The translations under genes were made by a program, and so were the position numbers. This document shows, piece by piece, positions 1 to 9,003 of a stretch of 29,237 bases of DNA. Under the pieces are notes generated by a model, which worked only from the letters and a program-made list of their open reading frames with translations, ran no database searches and was not told where the DNA came from. The stretch is from NCBI GenBank assembly GCA_910586545.1, contig CAJUIQ010000020.1, positions 1-29,237 of the forward strand, written 5' to 3'. Source of the DNA: an uncultured Eubacteriales bacterium. GTDB lineage: Bacteria > Bacillota > Clostridia > Oscillospirales > CAG-272. The first letter of the stretch is position 1, and each line of letters begins with the position of its first letter.

Positions 1-1598
1 CCCGCTTTAGAATACACGGCCGCGATGGTTGCAGCTTCCGTAAAATCCTGTGCCGGAGGCTCCGGCATCCCCGCACATTCTAAAATCACATGAGAACCTG
101 GTGTATTTTTTGCATGGAACCACCAATCTCCTTTTGTTGCATGCTGAAATGTCAAATAATCATTGGCGGCATTATTTTTTCCACATAGAACGGAATATCC
201 GCCGCTGGTCTTGAACCGGATAAAGGAAGGCGTACCTTGCTTTTTTTCAGTATAATGTTTCATTTTTGATGCATATCCGCTATGATACAGTTCTTTTCGG
301 ATTTCGCCCAATTCTTTTTCTGTTTCTGCTCTTGAGAGAGCGTCTTGAACAGACTGAATATAGGAAAGTTCCCGCTGCGCCGCGGCTATCTGTTCCCTCA
401 GGTGTACAGCCGCGGATTTGGACTTGGTATACTTTTTATAATATTTTTGAGCATTCTGCGCCGGCGTCAGACGGCTATTCAAAGGAATTTCCACAGTTGT
501 GCCATCCATATAATTCTCCAGTGTCGCAGATACAGCCCCTCGCTGCATTCTATAAATGTTTGCCGTAATTAAGTCACCCCACAGACGATACGTTTCTCCC
601 TTTTGTACCTGCTCCATTTCCTCTTTTTGTACAGCAATTTTTTTCGTTATTCTGGAGCTGGCCTGCGACACGATTCGCAAAAGATCCGCTGCACGCTGCC
701 GCAGTTTTTCATTTTTGCTTTTTTCACTGTAGTACCGATCTAAAAGAGAGCCGTAACTTTCACAGACACACTGTGTTACAGAATCTCCATATTGCGTAAG
801 CGGAAGAAAGCTATATTCTACTGGACCAGATTCCTGGTCAACCATCATAACAGGCGTGCCGTTCTTCTGTCGAATTTGATCCATGACCGCAAAAAATATA
901 TCGGCAAGCATTGCGGCGCACTCTGTCATGGATGCTTCCGTATTTCCTGCGCAGCGATAAACAATTTCTCTTGCCACAAGAGGAGATATACCGGCAAACG
1001 TGGTCATTATAAAACGCTGAGCAGGTCTATCACTTTCCCAAGCAGCCGCAAACGCAAGGAAAGAATCGCGGTCCGTCTCCAAAGGATTCGCTCGATCTTG
1101 CTGTGGCGGCACAGAGTAGCGCATTCCCACAAAAAGCTGGCGGGAGAGACTTTGGGAAAAATCCACCTGGCGCAGCAAACTCAATATTTTATCCTGTCCA
1201 TCGGTTATAATAATATTTGCGTATTTCCCCATAATTTCTACAAGAATGCATTTTTCACAGGCAAATCCCATTTCATCCGTTCCCTCAAATCGAAGTCGGG
1301 CGATCCGGTCAAACCCCTGTTGCTCTGCGGCGACAAACCGCGCCCCCTGAAAATGCTTGCGCAGCAGCATACAAAACATAGGCGCTTTTGCGGGATTTTC
1401 GCTTTTCTCTGTGGTGATACCGATGCGCGGACAAGCGCTTCCTGCATTGATTAACAGACGAAATGTCTCTCCTTCTTTTCGAATTAGCAGAACAATCTCA
1501 TCTTTTGCCGGTTGGTACACCTTTTCCACTCTTCCGCCAATTAATTGTTCGTTGATTTCCCCAAGAATAAAGGAAAGCATTCCTGCGTCTAAAGCCAT
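1..1598 (-). CDS. rqcH: Rqc2/RqcH homologue (NFACT, formerly fibronectin-binding protein), C terminus cut by window edge
   Basis: The frame is open from ATG at 1598 to the window start, giving about 532 residues without the last ~50 expected for the family. RqcH binds 50S subunits carrying stalled peptidyl-tRNA and recruits tRNA-Ala to add C-terminal alanine tails. The NFACT-N domain begins MALDAGMLSF and carries the Asp97-Arg98 pair (GFDRIARL) needed for tailing in the Bacillus protein, at the same residue numbers. A central coiled-coil region follows. The NFACT-R (DUF814) core is visible near the edge as NDYLTFQHATKGDWWFHA and PGSHVIL. AGGAG lies 7 nt before the ATG. It follows the GNAT gene by 38 bp on the same strand, so the two may be co-transcribed. 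Older databases call this family fibronectin-binding protein FbpA. Confidence 0.93.
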   Translation of the reverse strand, partial: MALDAGMLSFILGEINEQLIGGRVEKVYQPAKDEIVLLIRKEGETFRLLINAGSACPRIGITTEKSENPAKAPMFCMLLRKHFQGARFVAAEQQGFDRIARLRFEGTDEMGFACEKCILVEIMGKYANIIITDGQDKILSLLRQVDFSQSLSRQLFVGMRYSVPPQQDRANPLETDRDSFLAFAAAWESDRPAQRFIMTTFAGISPLVAREIVYRCAGNTEASMTECAAMLADIFFAVMDQIRQKNGTPVMMVDQESGPVEYSFLPLTQYGDSVTQCVCESYGSLLDRYYSEKSKNEKLRQRAADLLRIVSQASSRITKKIAVQKEEMEQVQKGETYRLWGDLITANIYRMQRGAVSATLENYMDGTTVEIPLNSRLTPAQNAQKYYKKYTKSKSAAVHLREQIAAAQRELSYIQSVQDALSRAETEKELGEIRKELYHSGYASKMKHYTEKKQGTPSFIRFKTSGGYSVLCGKNNAANDYLTFQHATKGDWWFHAKNTPGSHVILECAGMPEPPAQDFTEAATIAAVYSKA

Positions 1599-1636
1599 AA
1601 AAACACTCCTTTTGTCAATTGCACAAAAAACATATT

Positions 1637-2332
1637 TTATACATTTGCAAAGCACACAAATGAAGCACGCTTGCCTTGCAAATGTAATCCGCATTTACAA
1701 GCCAGCATGACGGATGCAGAATTTCTTTCGTAACATTTGTACCACACTTTATGTCCTTGTCTGCATAGATGCTTCATCAGCGATGCTGCGCACATATGAC
1801 CCAATCCGAGATTGCGGTACTGTAATGCAGTCTCTACTTGGATTTCGACTGCGCCATCTGCATAATATACATCATTTATACAGGCGCAGGAAATAATTTT
1901 GCCATCTCGAACAACTACAAATGCCACACCTTTTTCCACACTTGAAAAATCCGGGTCTACATTTGTCGTATTTTCATATAGAAGCCACTCTCCTGGCGTT
2001 TTTAACAGTATAGATTCGTCCAAAGCAGGCATTTTTAATGTGTCTTCCTTCGCCGAGAACTCTAATATGACATCAGATGCCTCTGCATTATAGTGATAGC
2101 CATATTTTATCATAAAAGTTTGGATCTGCTGCGCCGCCCATGTAATCCCGTCATTATGAAGAGGATCCTCTCTGTATACAGACAAAAATTTCTCTGCTAT
2201 ATCCTTACAGCGCTTATAAATAGTGAGCGTTATTCCCCCTGACACGTTTTGATAGATTTCGAAAGGAATCGCAATATATGCTTCTCCGGAAAGGGCCGCA
2301 CGCTCTACAGCCGCGTCTTCATATCGTATCAT
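1637..2332 (-). CDS. GNAT N-acetyltransferase, ZmaR/GNAT_acetyltran-like
   Basis: A 231-residue protein starting MIRYEDAAV. The C-terminal ~110 residues show the GNAT fold: a beta strand GVAFVVVRDGKIISCACI, then VEIQVETALQYRNLGLGHMC corresponding to the acetyl-CoA loop (Arg/Gln-x-x-Gly-x-Gly/Ala), and a terminal NSASVMLACKCGL helix resembling the conserved 'N-x-x-S..lA.k.Gf' ending of PF12746 (zwittermicin-resistance-like) acetyltransferases. The N-terminal half is poorly conserved and its substrate cannot be read from sequence. The start at 2332 is chosen because AAAGGAG lies 9 nt upstream and because the promoter at 2362-2390 would place the mRNA start below the alternative Met at 2371. It sits directly upstream of rqcH. 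Confidence 0.8.
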   Translation of the reverse strand: MIRYEDAAVERAALSGEAYIAIPFEIYQNVSGGITLTIYKRCKDIAEKFLSVYREDPLHNDGITWAAQQIQTFMIKYGYHYNAEASDVILEFSAKEDTLKMPALDESILLKTPGEWLLYENTTNVDPDFSSVEKGVAFVVVRDGKIISCACINDVYYADGAVEIQVETALQYRNLGLGHMCAASLMKHLCRQGHKVWYKCYERNSASVMLACKCGLHLQGKRASFVCFANV

Positions 2333-2361
2333 GATTCTACGCTCCTTTTCTCTATTTTTAT

Positions 2362-2390
2362 AGGATATCAAATCGTACGTTTTTTTGCAA
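2362..2390 (-). promoter_or_regulatory. Sigma-A-type promoter for the GNAT-rqcH transcript
   Basis: On the minus strand TTGCAA (2390-2385) and TATCCT (2367-2362) are separated by 17 bp. The predicted start near 2355 gives a leader of about 22 nt containing the GNAT ribosome binding site. Confidence 0.5.
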
Positions 2391-2441
2391 GAAAAAATTT
2401 GGAAAACCCTGCGAATTATTTATAAAATATCGAAATATCTC

Positions 2442-2470
2442 TAGATTTTCCTGTGAAAATATGATAGAAT
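2442..2470 (+). promoter_or_regulatory. Weak candidate promoter for lon
   Basis: TAGAAT at 2465-2470 is a good -10 hexamer; 17 bp upstream only TAGATT (3/6) is found as -35. No CIRCE element or CtsR-type direct repeat was recognised in the 201-bp GNAT-lon gap, so heat-shock control by those routes is not supported here. Confidence 0.3.
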
Positions 2471-2533
2471 GTATGAAATACTCTGCTTTCGCTGCATGCG
2501 GAGCGCCACCGTAAACATTTGAAAGGATTTTAT

Positions 2534-4975
2534 ATGCCCAAATATATAGAAAAAGTGGATAAAATGACCCTTCCGGTAATTCCCACAAGAGGACTGGTCG
2601 CATTTCCATCTATGCCACTGAATTTTGAACTGGAACGTGAGATATCTATCCACGCGGTAGAAGCTGCTGCCAGTGAAGATATGTATGTACTCCTTCTCTG
2701 TCAGAAGGATATCGGCTGCGCTGCCCCAACTCCGAAAGATCTTTATGAGATTGGCACTGTCTGCCGGATCAAACAAACACTAAAATCTCCGGATGGGATT
2801 GTTCGGGTGCTGGCAGAAGGTGTTTGCCGCGGGACTGCTGTATCTTTTACCGGAAAAGGCAACTGTATGTACGCAAACGTATTGACAAAAACTGTGGCCT
2901 TAGAAAAAGGAGATTCCGATATCCGTAGCGAGGCACTGCTTCGGGAAGCAATTACTGCTCTAGAAGACTTTTTAGTATATCTGCCGGCAGAATCCGGTGA
3001 AATTCTGCTTTCCGCACGCAGCATAAAAAATCCCGGACAGGCGGCAGATTTTATTGCTGCCAGCGCTTTTGTAAAGTTTGAAGACAAACAGCGTGTATTA
3101 AATGTATTTGAGCCGTTAGCACGACTGGAAACAGTAGCTGTGATTTTGGAGGAAGAAACAAAACTTCTGGCGGTAGAACTGTCTATTCACAGAAAAGTAC
3201 GGCAGGCAATTGATGACAATCAGAAAGAATACTATCTTAGAGAGCAATTGAAGGCAATTCAAACAGAACTGGGAGAAGATAGCGGAGACGAGGCCGCCGC
3301 ATATTATAAAAAAATCAGCGAATCCGGATTTCCGGAAGAAATACAGGAAAAACTCTCTAAAGAAGTTGGGCGTCTGCTAAAAACATCTTACGGTAGTCCC
3401 GAGGCGGCCGTTTTGCGTAATTATCTGGATCTTTGTCTGGAAATTCCTTATGGAAAGTTTACCAAAGACCGGTTAGATATTGATCGTGCAAAAAAAATAT
3501 TGGATGCGGATCACGATGGTTTGGAAAAACCTAAAAATAGAATTTTAGAATACCTCGCCGTTAAACAGCTAAATCCAGAGCTTCGGCATCAAATTATTTG
3601 CTTTGTGGGACCTCCCGGTGTGGGTAAAACGTCCCTAGGACAATCCATTGCAAGAGCTATGCACCGAAAATTCGTTCGCGTTTCTCTTGGCGGTATCCGG
3701 GACGAAGCAGAAATTCGTGGACATCGAAAAACATATGTGGCGGCGATGCCGGGACGCATTGTAAACGCTCTGTGTCAAGCAGGTTCTATGAACCCGGTAA
3801 TGCTTTTAGATGAGATCGACAAGCTTTGTTCCGATATGCGGGGAGATCCTGCCTCCGCCCTGCTTGAAGTGTTGGATGGCGAACAAAACAAAAATTTTCG
3901 GGATCATTTTGTAGAGATGCCTTGCGACCTTTCCAACGTAATGTTTCTTGCCACAGCGAACACATTAGATACAATTCCCCGTCCGTTGCTGGATCGTATG
4001 GAAGTCATTGAATTATATACCTATACCAAACCAGAGAAAGCCTCCATCGCCAAAAATCATCTAATTCCCAAGCAATTGAAGCGACATGGTTTGACCAAGC
4101 GCACACTACGTTTGTCTGACGACGCTATCATGGAACTGATTGACGGATACACGAGAGAATCCGGCGTTCGTAATTTGGAACGGGAAATCGCTGCTGTCTG
4201 CCGCCGCGCTGCGCGCAGGATGGTCGAAGAAGGAAAAAAAAGTATCACTATATCCAAAGAAACGCTCTCAGCGTATCTTGGGCCGAGAAAGTTTTTGGAT
4301 GATGAAAAAGTTGTAGAAAATGAGGTAGGTGTAGTAAATGGACTTGCATATACCTCTGTTGGCGGAGATCTTTTAAAAATTGAAACGACAGTCATGCCAG
4401 GCAGTGGAAAAATTGAGCTTACAGGAACTCTGGGAGATGTAATGAAAGAGTCGGCCCGTATTGCTGTAAGCTATATCCGTGCCAACAGTGATGCACTGGG
4501 TATTCCGCAGGATTTCTACAAAACAAAAGATATTCACATCCATGTGCCGGACGGCGCTACTCCCAAAGACGGCCCCTCCGCAGGAGTTACCATGCTTACC
4601 TCTCTTGTCAGTACACTGACAGGTACTTCGGTACGCTGTGACACGGCTATGACAGGCGAACTTACTCTGACCGGCCGGGTACTCCCTATAGGCGGGCTGC
4701 GGGAAAAAAGTACTGCCGCTTGGAATGCAGGTATCAAACGGGTCATCATCCCTGCAGACAACGTGTCCGACTTGGAAGAATTGGATCCTGTGATCCGTGC
4801 ATCTCTTCTGTTTATTCCTGTACGAAAAGGAATACAGGTTTTGCAGGAAGCCCTTCTACGGGAGGATATATCTTCTGCAAGCGATTCAAAACGCCAGTCA
4901 TCTTGCACCAAGCAAACAATTCCCCTGCAGGACAATGTGCATCCACCGATTACCGCCAGACAGACTGATACATAA
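2534..4975 (+). CDS. lon: ATP-dependent Lon protease (LonA type)
   Basis: An 813-residue AAA+ serine protease that unfolds and degrades misfolded and regulatory cytoplasmic proteins as a hexamer. An N-terminal substrate-binding domain (LPVIPTRGLVAFPSM) is followed by a coiled coil near residues 220-270 (YYLREQLKAIQTELGE), Walker A GPPGVGKTS at about 359-367, Walker B PVMLLDEIDKL, and the protease domain with catalytic Ser682 (KDGPSAGVTM) and Lys725 (GGLREKSTAAW). The 43-residue Ser-Lys spacing matches E. coli Lon. ATG 2534 is used because GAAAGGA sits 6 nt upstream; the TTG at 2519 lies before that site. About 38 C-terminal residues (REDISSASDSKRQSS...) form a polar tail beyond the usual end. 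The lon-engB order also occurs in Bacillus. Confidence 0.97.
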   Translation: MPKYIEKVDKMTLPVIPTRGLVAFPSMPLNFELEREISIHAVEAAASEDMYVLLLCQKDIGCAAPTPKDLYEIGTVCRIKQTLKSPDGIVRVLAEGVCRGTAVSFTGKGNCMYANVLTKTVALEKGDSDIRSEALLREAITALEDFLVYLPAESGEILLSARSIKNPGQAADFIAASAFVKFEDKQRVLNVFEPLARLETVAVILEEETKLLAVELSIHRKVRQAIDDNQKEYYLREQLKAIQTELGEDSGDEAAAYYKKISESGFPEEIQEKLSKEVGRLLKTSYGSPEAAVLRNYLDLCLEIPYGKFTKDRLDIDRAKKILDADHDGLEKPKNRILEYLAVKQLNPELRHQIICFVGPPGVGKTSLGQSIARAMHRKFVRVSLGGIRDEAEIRGHRKTYVAAMPGRIVNALCQAGSMNPVMLLDEIDKLCSDMRGDPASALLEVLDGEQNKNFRDHFVEMPCDLSNVMFLATANTLDTIPRPLLDRMEVIELYTYTKPEKASIAKNHLIPKQLKRHGLTKRTLRLSDDAIMELIDGYTRESGVRNLEREIAAVCRRAARRMVEEGKKSITISKETLSAYLGPRKFLDDEKVVENEVGVVNGLAYTSVGGDLLKIETTVMPGSGKIELTGTLGDVMKESARIAVSYIRANSDALGIPQDFYKTKDIHIHVPDGATPKDGPSAGVTMLTSLVSTLTGTSVRCDTAMTGELTLTGRVLPIGGLREKSTAAWNAGIKRVIIPADNVSDLEELDPVIRASLLFIPVRKGIQVLQEALLREDISSASDSKRQSSCTKQTIPLQDNVHPPITARQTDT

Positions 4976-4994
4976 TAACTATAAGCAGGTGTTT

Positions 4995-5597
4995 ATGAAA
5001 CCAAATTTAAACAATGTTTCTCTTTTGATTTCTGCAGGATCTCCCAGGCAGTTTCCTACTGCTGAACTTCCCCAAATCGCATTTTCAGGCCGCTCCAATG
5101 TAGGAAAAAGCTCTTTAATCAACGCGCTTTTACAGCGAAAGAAGCTGGCGCGTGTCAGCAGCACCCCTGGAAAAACTATTACTATCAACTTTTACAGTAT
5201 AGATAATAAAATTATGTTGGTAGACCTTCCTGGATATGGATACGCAAAGCGTACCTACGAAGAGCAAAAGAAGTGGTCTGCCCTGACAGACAGTTATTTT
5301 ACAAATAATCCGGCAGGAGATCGGGTACGTGTTGTTGTACAGTTGATTGATTCCCGTATTGGTCCTACAAAAGATGATCGACAAATGCTGGATTTCCTTA
5401 GAGAAGCGGCAATGCCGCATATTTTGGTATACACCAAATCAGATAAACTGAACCGCACTCAGCGCAATGCTATGGAAAATGCGTTGGAAGAAAATCATCC
5501 GTCCCCTGAGGCGCTTGCCACGATATTTTTCTCTTCCGAGACGAAAGAAGGACGAGACACCCTCTGGAACCAACTTTATCACGTTTGCGATATTTGA
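4995..5597 (+). CDS. engB: Ribosome biogenesis GTP-binding protein EngB/YsxC
   Basis: A 200-residue essential-type GTPase that assists late 50S assembly. All G motifs are present: G1 GRSNVGKSS (32-40), a G2 Thr in STPGKT, G3 DLPGYGYAKR (the EngB signature), G4 TKSDKL and G5 SSETKEG. The length is typical (about 195-210). The start is ATG 4995 with AGG 5 nt upstream. The same frame stays open upstream to 4797, but that part lies inside lon and has no family resemblance. The gap to lon is 19 bp, so co-transcription is likely. Confidence 0.96.
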   Translation: MKPNLNNVSLLISAGSPRQFPTAELPQIAFSGRSNVGKSSLINALLQRKKLARVSSTPGKTITINFYSIDNKIMLVDLPGYGYAKRTYEEQKKWSALTDSYFTNNPAGDRVRVVVQLIDSRIGPTKDDRQMLDFLREAAMPHILVYTKSDKLNRTQRNAMENALEENHPSPEALATIFFSSETKEGRDTLWNQLYHVCDI

Positions 5598-5614
5598 AAT
5601 AAAGGAGGTATTTT

Positions 5615-6343
5615 ATGGTACGCGATTTAATTTTCAATTTGCGCAACGGAGCAGAACTGAGCGATGTTCTGCCAAGAATTCTTTTGATTACTGTTTGTGT
5701 TCTGCTGGCGCTCACGTTTCATGAATGTGCCCACGGATTTGCCGCAAATAAATTAGGCGATCCCACAGCGCGGAATATGGGCCGGGTGCCGCTGGACCCA
5801 AGAAAGCACCTGGATCCAATCGGTACTCTGTGTATGATGCTTTTTGGATTCGGATGGGCAAAGCCTGTGCCGGTTCGTTCCCGATATTTTAAAAAACCTC
5901 GCCGGGATATGGCCATCACCGCATTTGCAGGACCAGCAGCTAATATTCTTCTCTCGTTTGTAGCACTGCTTTTTTATCATATATTTGCAATGCTGTATGC
6001 AAACGCTAACCAAAATGTTGCCGATACCGTATCTTTAAATGGTCCTTCCTTTGGAATGAATGTGCTGTTTATTGCCACCATGTTCTTTCTATACCTCCAT
6101 TCGCTCAATCTCTCCTTGGCAGTCTTTAACCTGATCCCAATACCACCACTGGACGGTTCCCGTATTCTTTTTCTGTTTTTGCCAGACAAATATTATTTCG
6201 CCTTGATGCGATATGAACGCATTATTATGTTTGTTATGCTGGCTCTTTTGTGGACTGGCATCGTTTCCCTGCCGATTTCCGCCGTGTGCACTTGGATCAG
6301 TCATGGTATGTCCTTTATAATCGGATTGATTCCAGGACTATAA
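5615..6343 (+). CDS. Site-2 protease family (M50) zinc metalloprotease
   Basis: A 242-residue multi-spanning membrane protein. The first membrane segment carries the zinc-binding HECAH (HExxH) motif, followed by GFAANKLGDPTARNMGR and DPRKHLDPIGTL, both typical of the short bacterial M50B group. The third zinc ligand is the Asp in NLIPIPPLDGSRIL. Additional hydrophobic stretches fall at roughly residues 100-125, 150-175 and 205-240. This compact subtype lacks the PDZ domain of RseP and the CBS domain of SpoIVFB-type proteins, and its substrate is unknown. A near-perfect AAAGGAGGT lies 6-7 nt before ATG. It follows engB by 17 bp and ends 1 bp before scpA. Confidence 0.9.
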   Translation: MVRDLIFNLRNGAELSDVLPRILLITVCVLLALTFHECAHGFAANKLGDPTARNMGRVPLDPRKHLDPIGTLCMMLFGFGWAKPVPVRSRYFKKPRRDMAITAFAGPAANILLSFVALLFYHIFAMLYANANQNVADTVSLNGPSFGMNVLFIATMFFLYLHSLNLSLAVFNLIPIPPLDGSRILFLFLPDKYYFALMRYERIIMFVMLALLWTGIVSLPISAVCTWISHGMSFIIGLIPGL

Positions 6344-6344
6344 T

Positions 6345-7130
6345 ATGACAGTACTGAATTATAAACTGGAAAAATTTGAAGGCCCGCTGGATCTTTGTCT
6401 AAGCCTCATTCAAAAAAATAAAATGAAAATCGAGGATATCCAAATCTCCGTTTTATGTGATCAATATATGGAATATATTAACGCTGCACAAGAGATGGAT
6501 ATTGAACTATCCAGCGACTTTTTGCTCACTGCCAGCGAACTGATGCTTATAAAAAGCAAAATGCTTCTTCCCAGAAACGAAGAAGAGGAAGAAGACCCGC
6601 GTATGGCCCTTGCGGCGGCAATGATGGAATATCAACGTGCCAAAGAGGCGGCGGGAATTCTGCGAGAAATGTATGCGGAATATGGAATGCGGATGGGCAA
6701 GGATACAGATGAAATTTCTGTAGACAAAACATATGTGGCCGAGCACGACGCCGCACTACTTTCCAAAGCGCTTCTGCGTATAATGAGCGAAGTACGGGTA
6801 ACCGATGAAGAGGCTAAGGAAAAATTCAAGCCGTTGATTAACAAAAAAACAGTTTCTGTAGCGGCAATCGTTGAAAATCTGGCTGGCCGTTTGCAGGGCG
6901 GACGTAAGGTGCGTCTCCACGGCTTTTTCCAAAGCGCCCAGTCCAGAGCAGAAATCGTAACTATGTTTTTAGCGCTTTTAGAACTTCTAAAATCCGGTAT
7001 GCTCCTATTGCTGGATGAAAGCCCGGAAGAAACCAGAAGCGGTGTGATCGATACTGCTGGAGAGGTTTATGTAAAACTGGAACCAGATGCAGATATCAGT
7101 CAGCTTACACAAATCATTCAAGATGAATAA
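6345..7130 (+). CDS. scpA: Segregation and condensation protein A (kleisin)
   Basis: A 261-residue kleisin that bridges the SMC heads and, with ScpB, forms the condensin loaded at the origin. The N-terminal signature YKLEKFEGPLDLCLSLI is followed by DFLLTASELMLIKSKMLLP, the hallmark SMC-binding region, then an acidic linker (EEEEEDPR). The C-terminal winged-helix region ends ...LTQIIQDE. AGGA lies 7 nt before ATG 6345, inside the last codons of the M50 gene, which suggests translational coupling. scpB follows after 21 bp. Confidence 0.95.
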   Translation: MTVLNYKLEKFEGPLDLCLSLIQKNKMKIEDIQISVLCDQYMEYINAAQEMDIELSSDFLLTASELMLIKSKMLLPRNEEEEEDPRMALAAAMMEYQRAKEAAGILREMYAEYGMRMGKDTDEISVDKTYVAEHDAALLSKALLRIMSEVRVTDEEAKEKFKPLINKKTVSVAAIVENLAGRLQGGRKVRLHGFFQSAQSRAEIVTMFLALLELLKSGMLLLLDESPEETRSGVIDTAGEVYVKLEPDADISQLTQIIQDE

Positions 7131-7151
7131 ATATTTCATGCAGGTTCAACA

Positions 7152-7802
7152 ATGAATATAGAAACAAACGAAGTGGACACACCTTTTGCGGCCACGCCCG
7201 ATACAAAAAAACTGGATATTGGGGACTGTCAAAAAATTATTGAAGCAGTATTATTTGCCGCCGGCCATCCGGTAACCTATCAGAAGCTGGGAGAAGTATT
7301 GGATCGGTCTGCAACAGATGTCAAAGATATCGTCACAGAATACGTGGAGCAATACAATGCCAAAGACGCTCCCCTGCCCCGCGGTATTATGCTGGTAATG
7401 TTTGATGAAGCCTGCCAGCTATGCACCAGAGAACAGTATGGTTCTTATATTCGGGAGGCGCTTGGAATCAAACGAGGCGGGAACCTGTCCCAGTCTTCCA
7501 TTGAGACGCTGGCGGTGATTGCTTATAATGAACCAGTAACCAGAGCTTTTGTGGATACAGTACGAGGGGTGGATTCCAGCTACGGAGTCTCAAGTCTTGT
7601 GGACAAGCAGCTTATAGAGCCTTGCGGCAGACTCGATGTTCCCGGCCGACCGATTTTGTATAGAACGACCGAACACTTTCTGCGCGTATTCGGGCTTTCT
7701 TCTTTGCAGGAACTGCCCAAAGTAGAAATTTCCAGCGCTTCTTCCCTACTGCAGGAGAAGCTAGACACAGAAGTGGAAGAAAGCGCGGAGGAAGATATAT
7801 AA
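7152..7802 (+). CDS. scpB: Segregation and condensation protein B
   Basis: A 216-residue partner of ScpA with tandem winged helices. The diagnostic segment QSSIETLAVIAYNEPVTRA is present, followed by VRGVDSSYGVSSLVDKQLIE (family: 'iRGv.s...v..L...gLi') and GRPILYRTTEHFLRVFGL. The N terminus has about 25 extra polar residues before the family region begins at DCQKIIEAVLFAAGHPV. An acidic tail (EVEESAEEDI) ends the protein. The ribosome binding site is weak (CAGG, 8 nt). Confidence 0.95.
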   Translation: MNIETNEVDTPFAATPDTKKLDIGDCQKIIEAVLFAAGHPVTYQKLGEVLDRSATDVKDIVTEYVEQYNAKDAPLPRGIMLVMFDEACQLCTREQYGSYIREALGIKRGGNLSQSSIETLAVIAYNEPVTRAFVDTVRGVDSSYGVSSLVDKQLIEPCGRLDVPGRPILYRTTEHFLRVFGLSSLQELPKVEISSASSLLQEKLDTEVEESAEEDI

Positions 7803-7827
7803 GCCAAAAGAAAGGCAGGATAACGTC

Positions 7828-8484
7828 ATGATAATCGCTCTCTTTGTGATTCTCGGCATACTTGCCTTTTTGCTCCTTCTTCTTTTTGCATATCTGCGCG
7901 TTCATATCTCTTATAGAAACCAATCTTTCTTTCTATATGTGCAAATCGGTCCTATTCTTTATAAGGTTCCTTTGCAAAAAAAGCCCAAATATCGTTCTCT
8001 TGCAAAACAGCTGCGTGGAAAAAAACTGTCTGCCCCATTTGATAAGAACGAGAAAAAGCAAGAAGAAGAAAAAAAGAATGTGTTGAACGAGTTGCGGAAG
8101 GATTTAGCCCTGACAGAATTTCTCAGCACCTTGAAAGATATCAGTATTCGTTTAGCAAACCGATATGCAAAAAAACTGCATATCAAAGTTGAACAGCTTC
8201 ACATTACAGTTGGAGGAAGTTCCCCTGCCGCTACTGGCATTGCATACGGCGTGGTAGCGCAAAGTACGGCTTATCTTCTGGAATTTTTAGATTCCACTGT
8301 CACGCTCATCCCTTTGCATGAGGATGCCGTACATGTAACCGCTGATTTTTCCGGGAATTGGGATGCCTGTATACAAGCAAAAATAAAAATTCGAATCATA
8401 CATCTACTACAGGCCCTCTTTCAAACATTCTTCCATTTAAAATCGGCTGTAGATACCAATGAACAGCAAAATATTAAAATTTGA
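7828..8484 (+). CDS. DUF2953 membrane-anchored protein (YtfI-like)
   Basis: A 218-residue protein with one N-terminal membrane helix (MIIALFVILGILAFLLLLLF), then the short motif YVQIGPILYKVP and a Lys/Glu-rich linker (KNEKKQEEEKKN). The remainder resembles DUF2953, including KLHIKVEQLHITVGGSSPAATGIAYG. In Bacillus subtilis ytfI lies immediately upstream of ytfJ, as here, and both are forespore genes. The biochemical role is unknown. AGGA lies 7 nt before the ATG. Assignment rests on the helix-plus-domain pattern and on the ytfJ neighbour. Confidence 0.75.
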   Translation: MIIALFVILGILAFLLLLLFAYLRVHISYRNQSFFLYVQIGPILYKVPLQKKPKYRSLAKQLRGKKLSAPFDKNEKKQEEEKKNVLNELRKDLALTEFLSTLKDISIRLANRYAKKLHIKVEQLHITVGGSSPAATGIAYGVVAQSTAYLLEFLDSTVTLIPLHEDAVHVTADFSGNWDACIQAKIKIRIIHLLQALFQTFFHLKSAVDTNEQQNIKI

Positions 8485-8512
8485 ACAGTTTTTCCAGAAA
8501 GGAATGTAAAAA

Positions 8513-8914
8513 ATGAGCGAAAATAAAATGAGCGAAATTATCCGTGCTTCTGTGGATGGACTCAAATCTTCCTTTGACGCCAATACAATTATAGGAGAGG
8601 CGATTACCACAGCAAACGGGACCGTAGTAATCCCTGTTTCCAAGCTCTCTGTCGGGTTTGCCTCCGGGGGAATTGACTATATGGGCAAAAAAGCCGCTGC
8701 CACCAGCAGCAACAATTTTGGAGGTGGCGGCGGATCGGGGCTTTCTGTTGTGCCGGTTGCCTTTTTGATCATTTCTCCGACGGGTAATGTAGAACTGTTG
8801 AATATTAACGATACTAAGGAGCCTGCAGATCCAGTTTCACAAATTATCAATGCTATCGAGCGGTCTCCGGAGTTAATTGAAAAATTCAAAGAAGTTTTCT
8901 CCAAAAATAAATAA
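8513..8914 (+). CDS. ytfJ: Sporulation protein YtfJ/GerW
   Basis: A 133-residue protein of the GerW family, which in Bacillus is made in the forespore and is linked to cortex-lytic enzyme function during germination. Recognisable pieces are VDGLKSSFDANTIIGEAITT, GTVVIPVSKLSVGFASGG, a glycine-rich loop NNFGGGGGSGLSVVPVAFL and ISPTGNVELLNI, in family order. There is no signal peptide or membrane helix. AAAGGAA sits 8 nt before ATG 8513; a second in-frame ATG at 8528 lacks its own site. It follows the DUF2953 gene by 28 bp. Confidence 0.92.
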   Translation: MSENKMSEIIRASVDGLKSSFDANTIIGEAITTANGTVVIPVSKLSVGFASGGIDYMGKKAAATSSNNFGGGGGSGLSVVPVAFLIISPTGNVELLNINDTKEPADPVSQIINAIERSPELIEKFKEVFSKNK

Positions 8915-9003
8915 ATTCCCTCCTTACACCAGATTTTTGCTTGGATAACAAGCTTCTCTTTTTCCGATGCTATCCATAGAAGAAATTGAGGAGTTTGTAA
9001 AAT

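Noticed and set aside
792..1454. A 220-codon plus-strand open frame
   Set aside because: It is antisense to rqcH, whose reading frame has clear NFACT motifs; the plus-strand translation has no domain and a biased composition.
2519..2533. TTG as lon start
   Set aside because: The Shine-Dalgarno GAAAGGA lies after this codon and points to ATG 2534.
8915..9003. Promoter or terminator between ytfJ and the carboxypeptidase
   Set aside because: No acceptable -35/-10 pair or hairpin with T-run was seen in the 89-bp gap.
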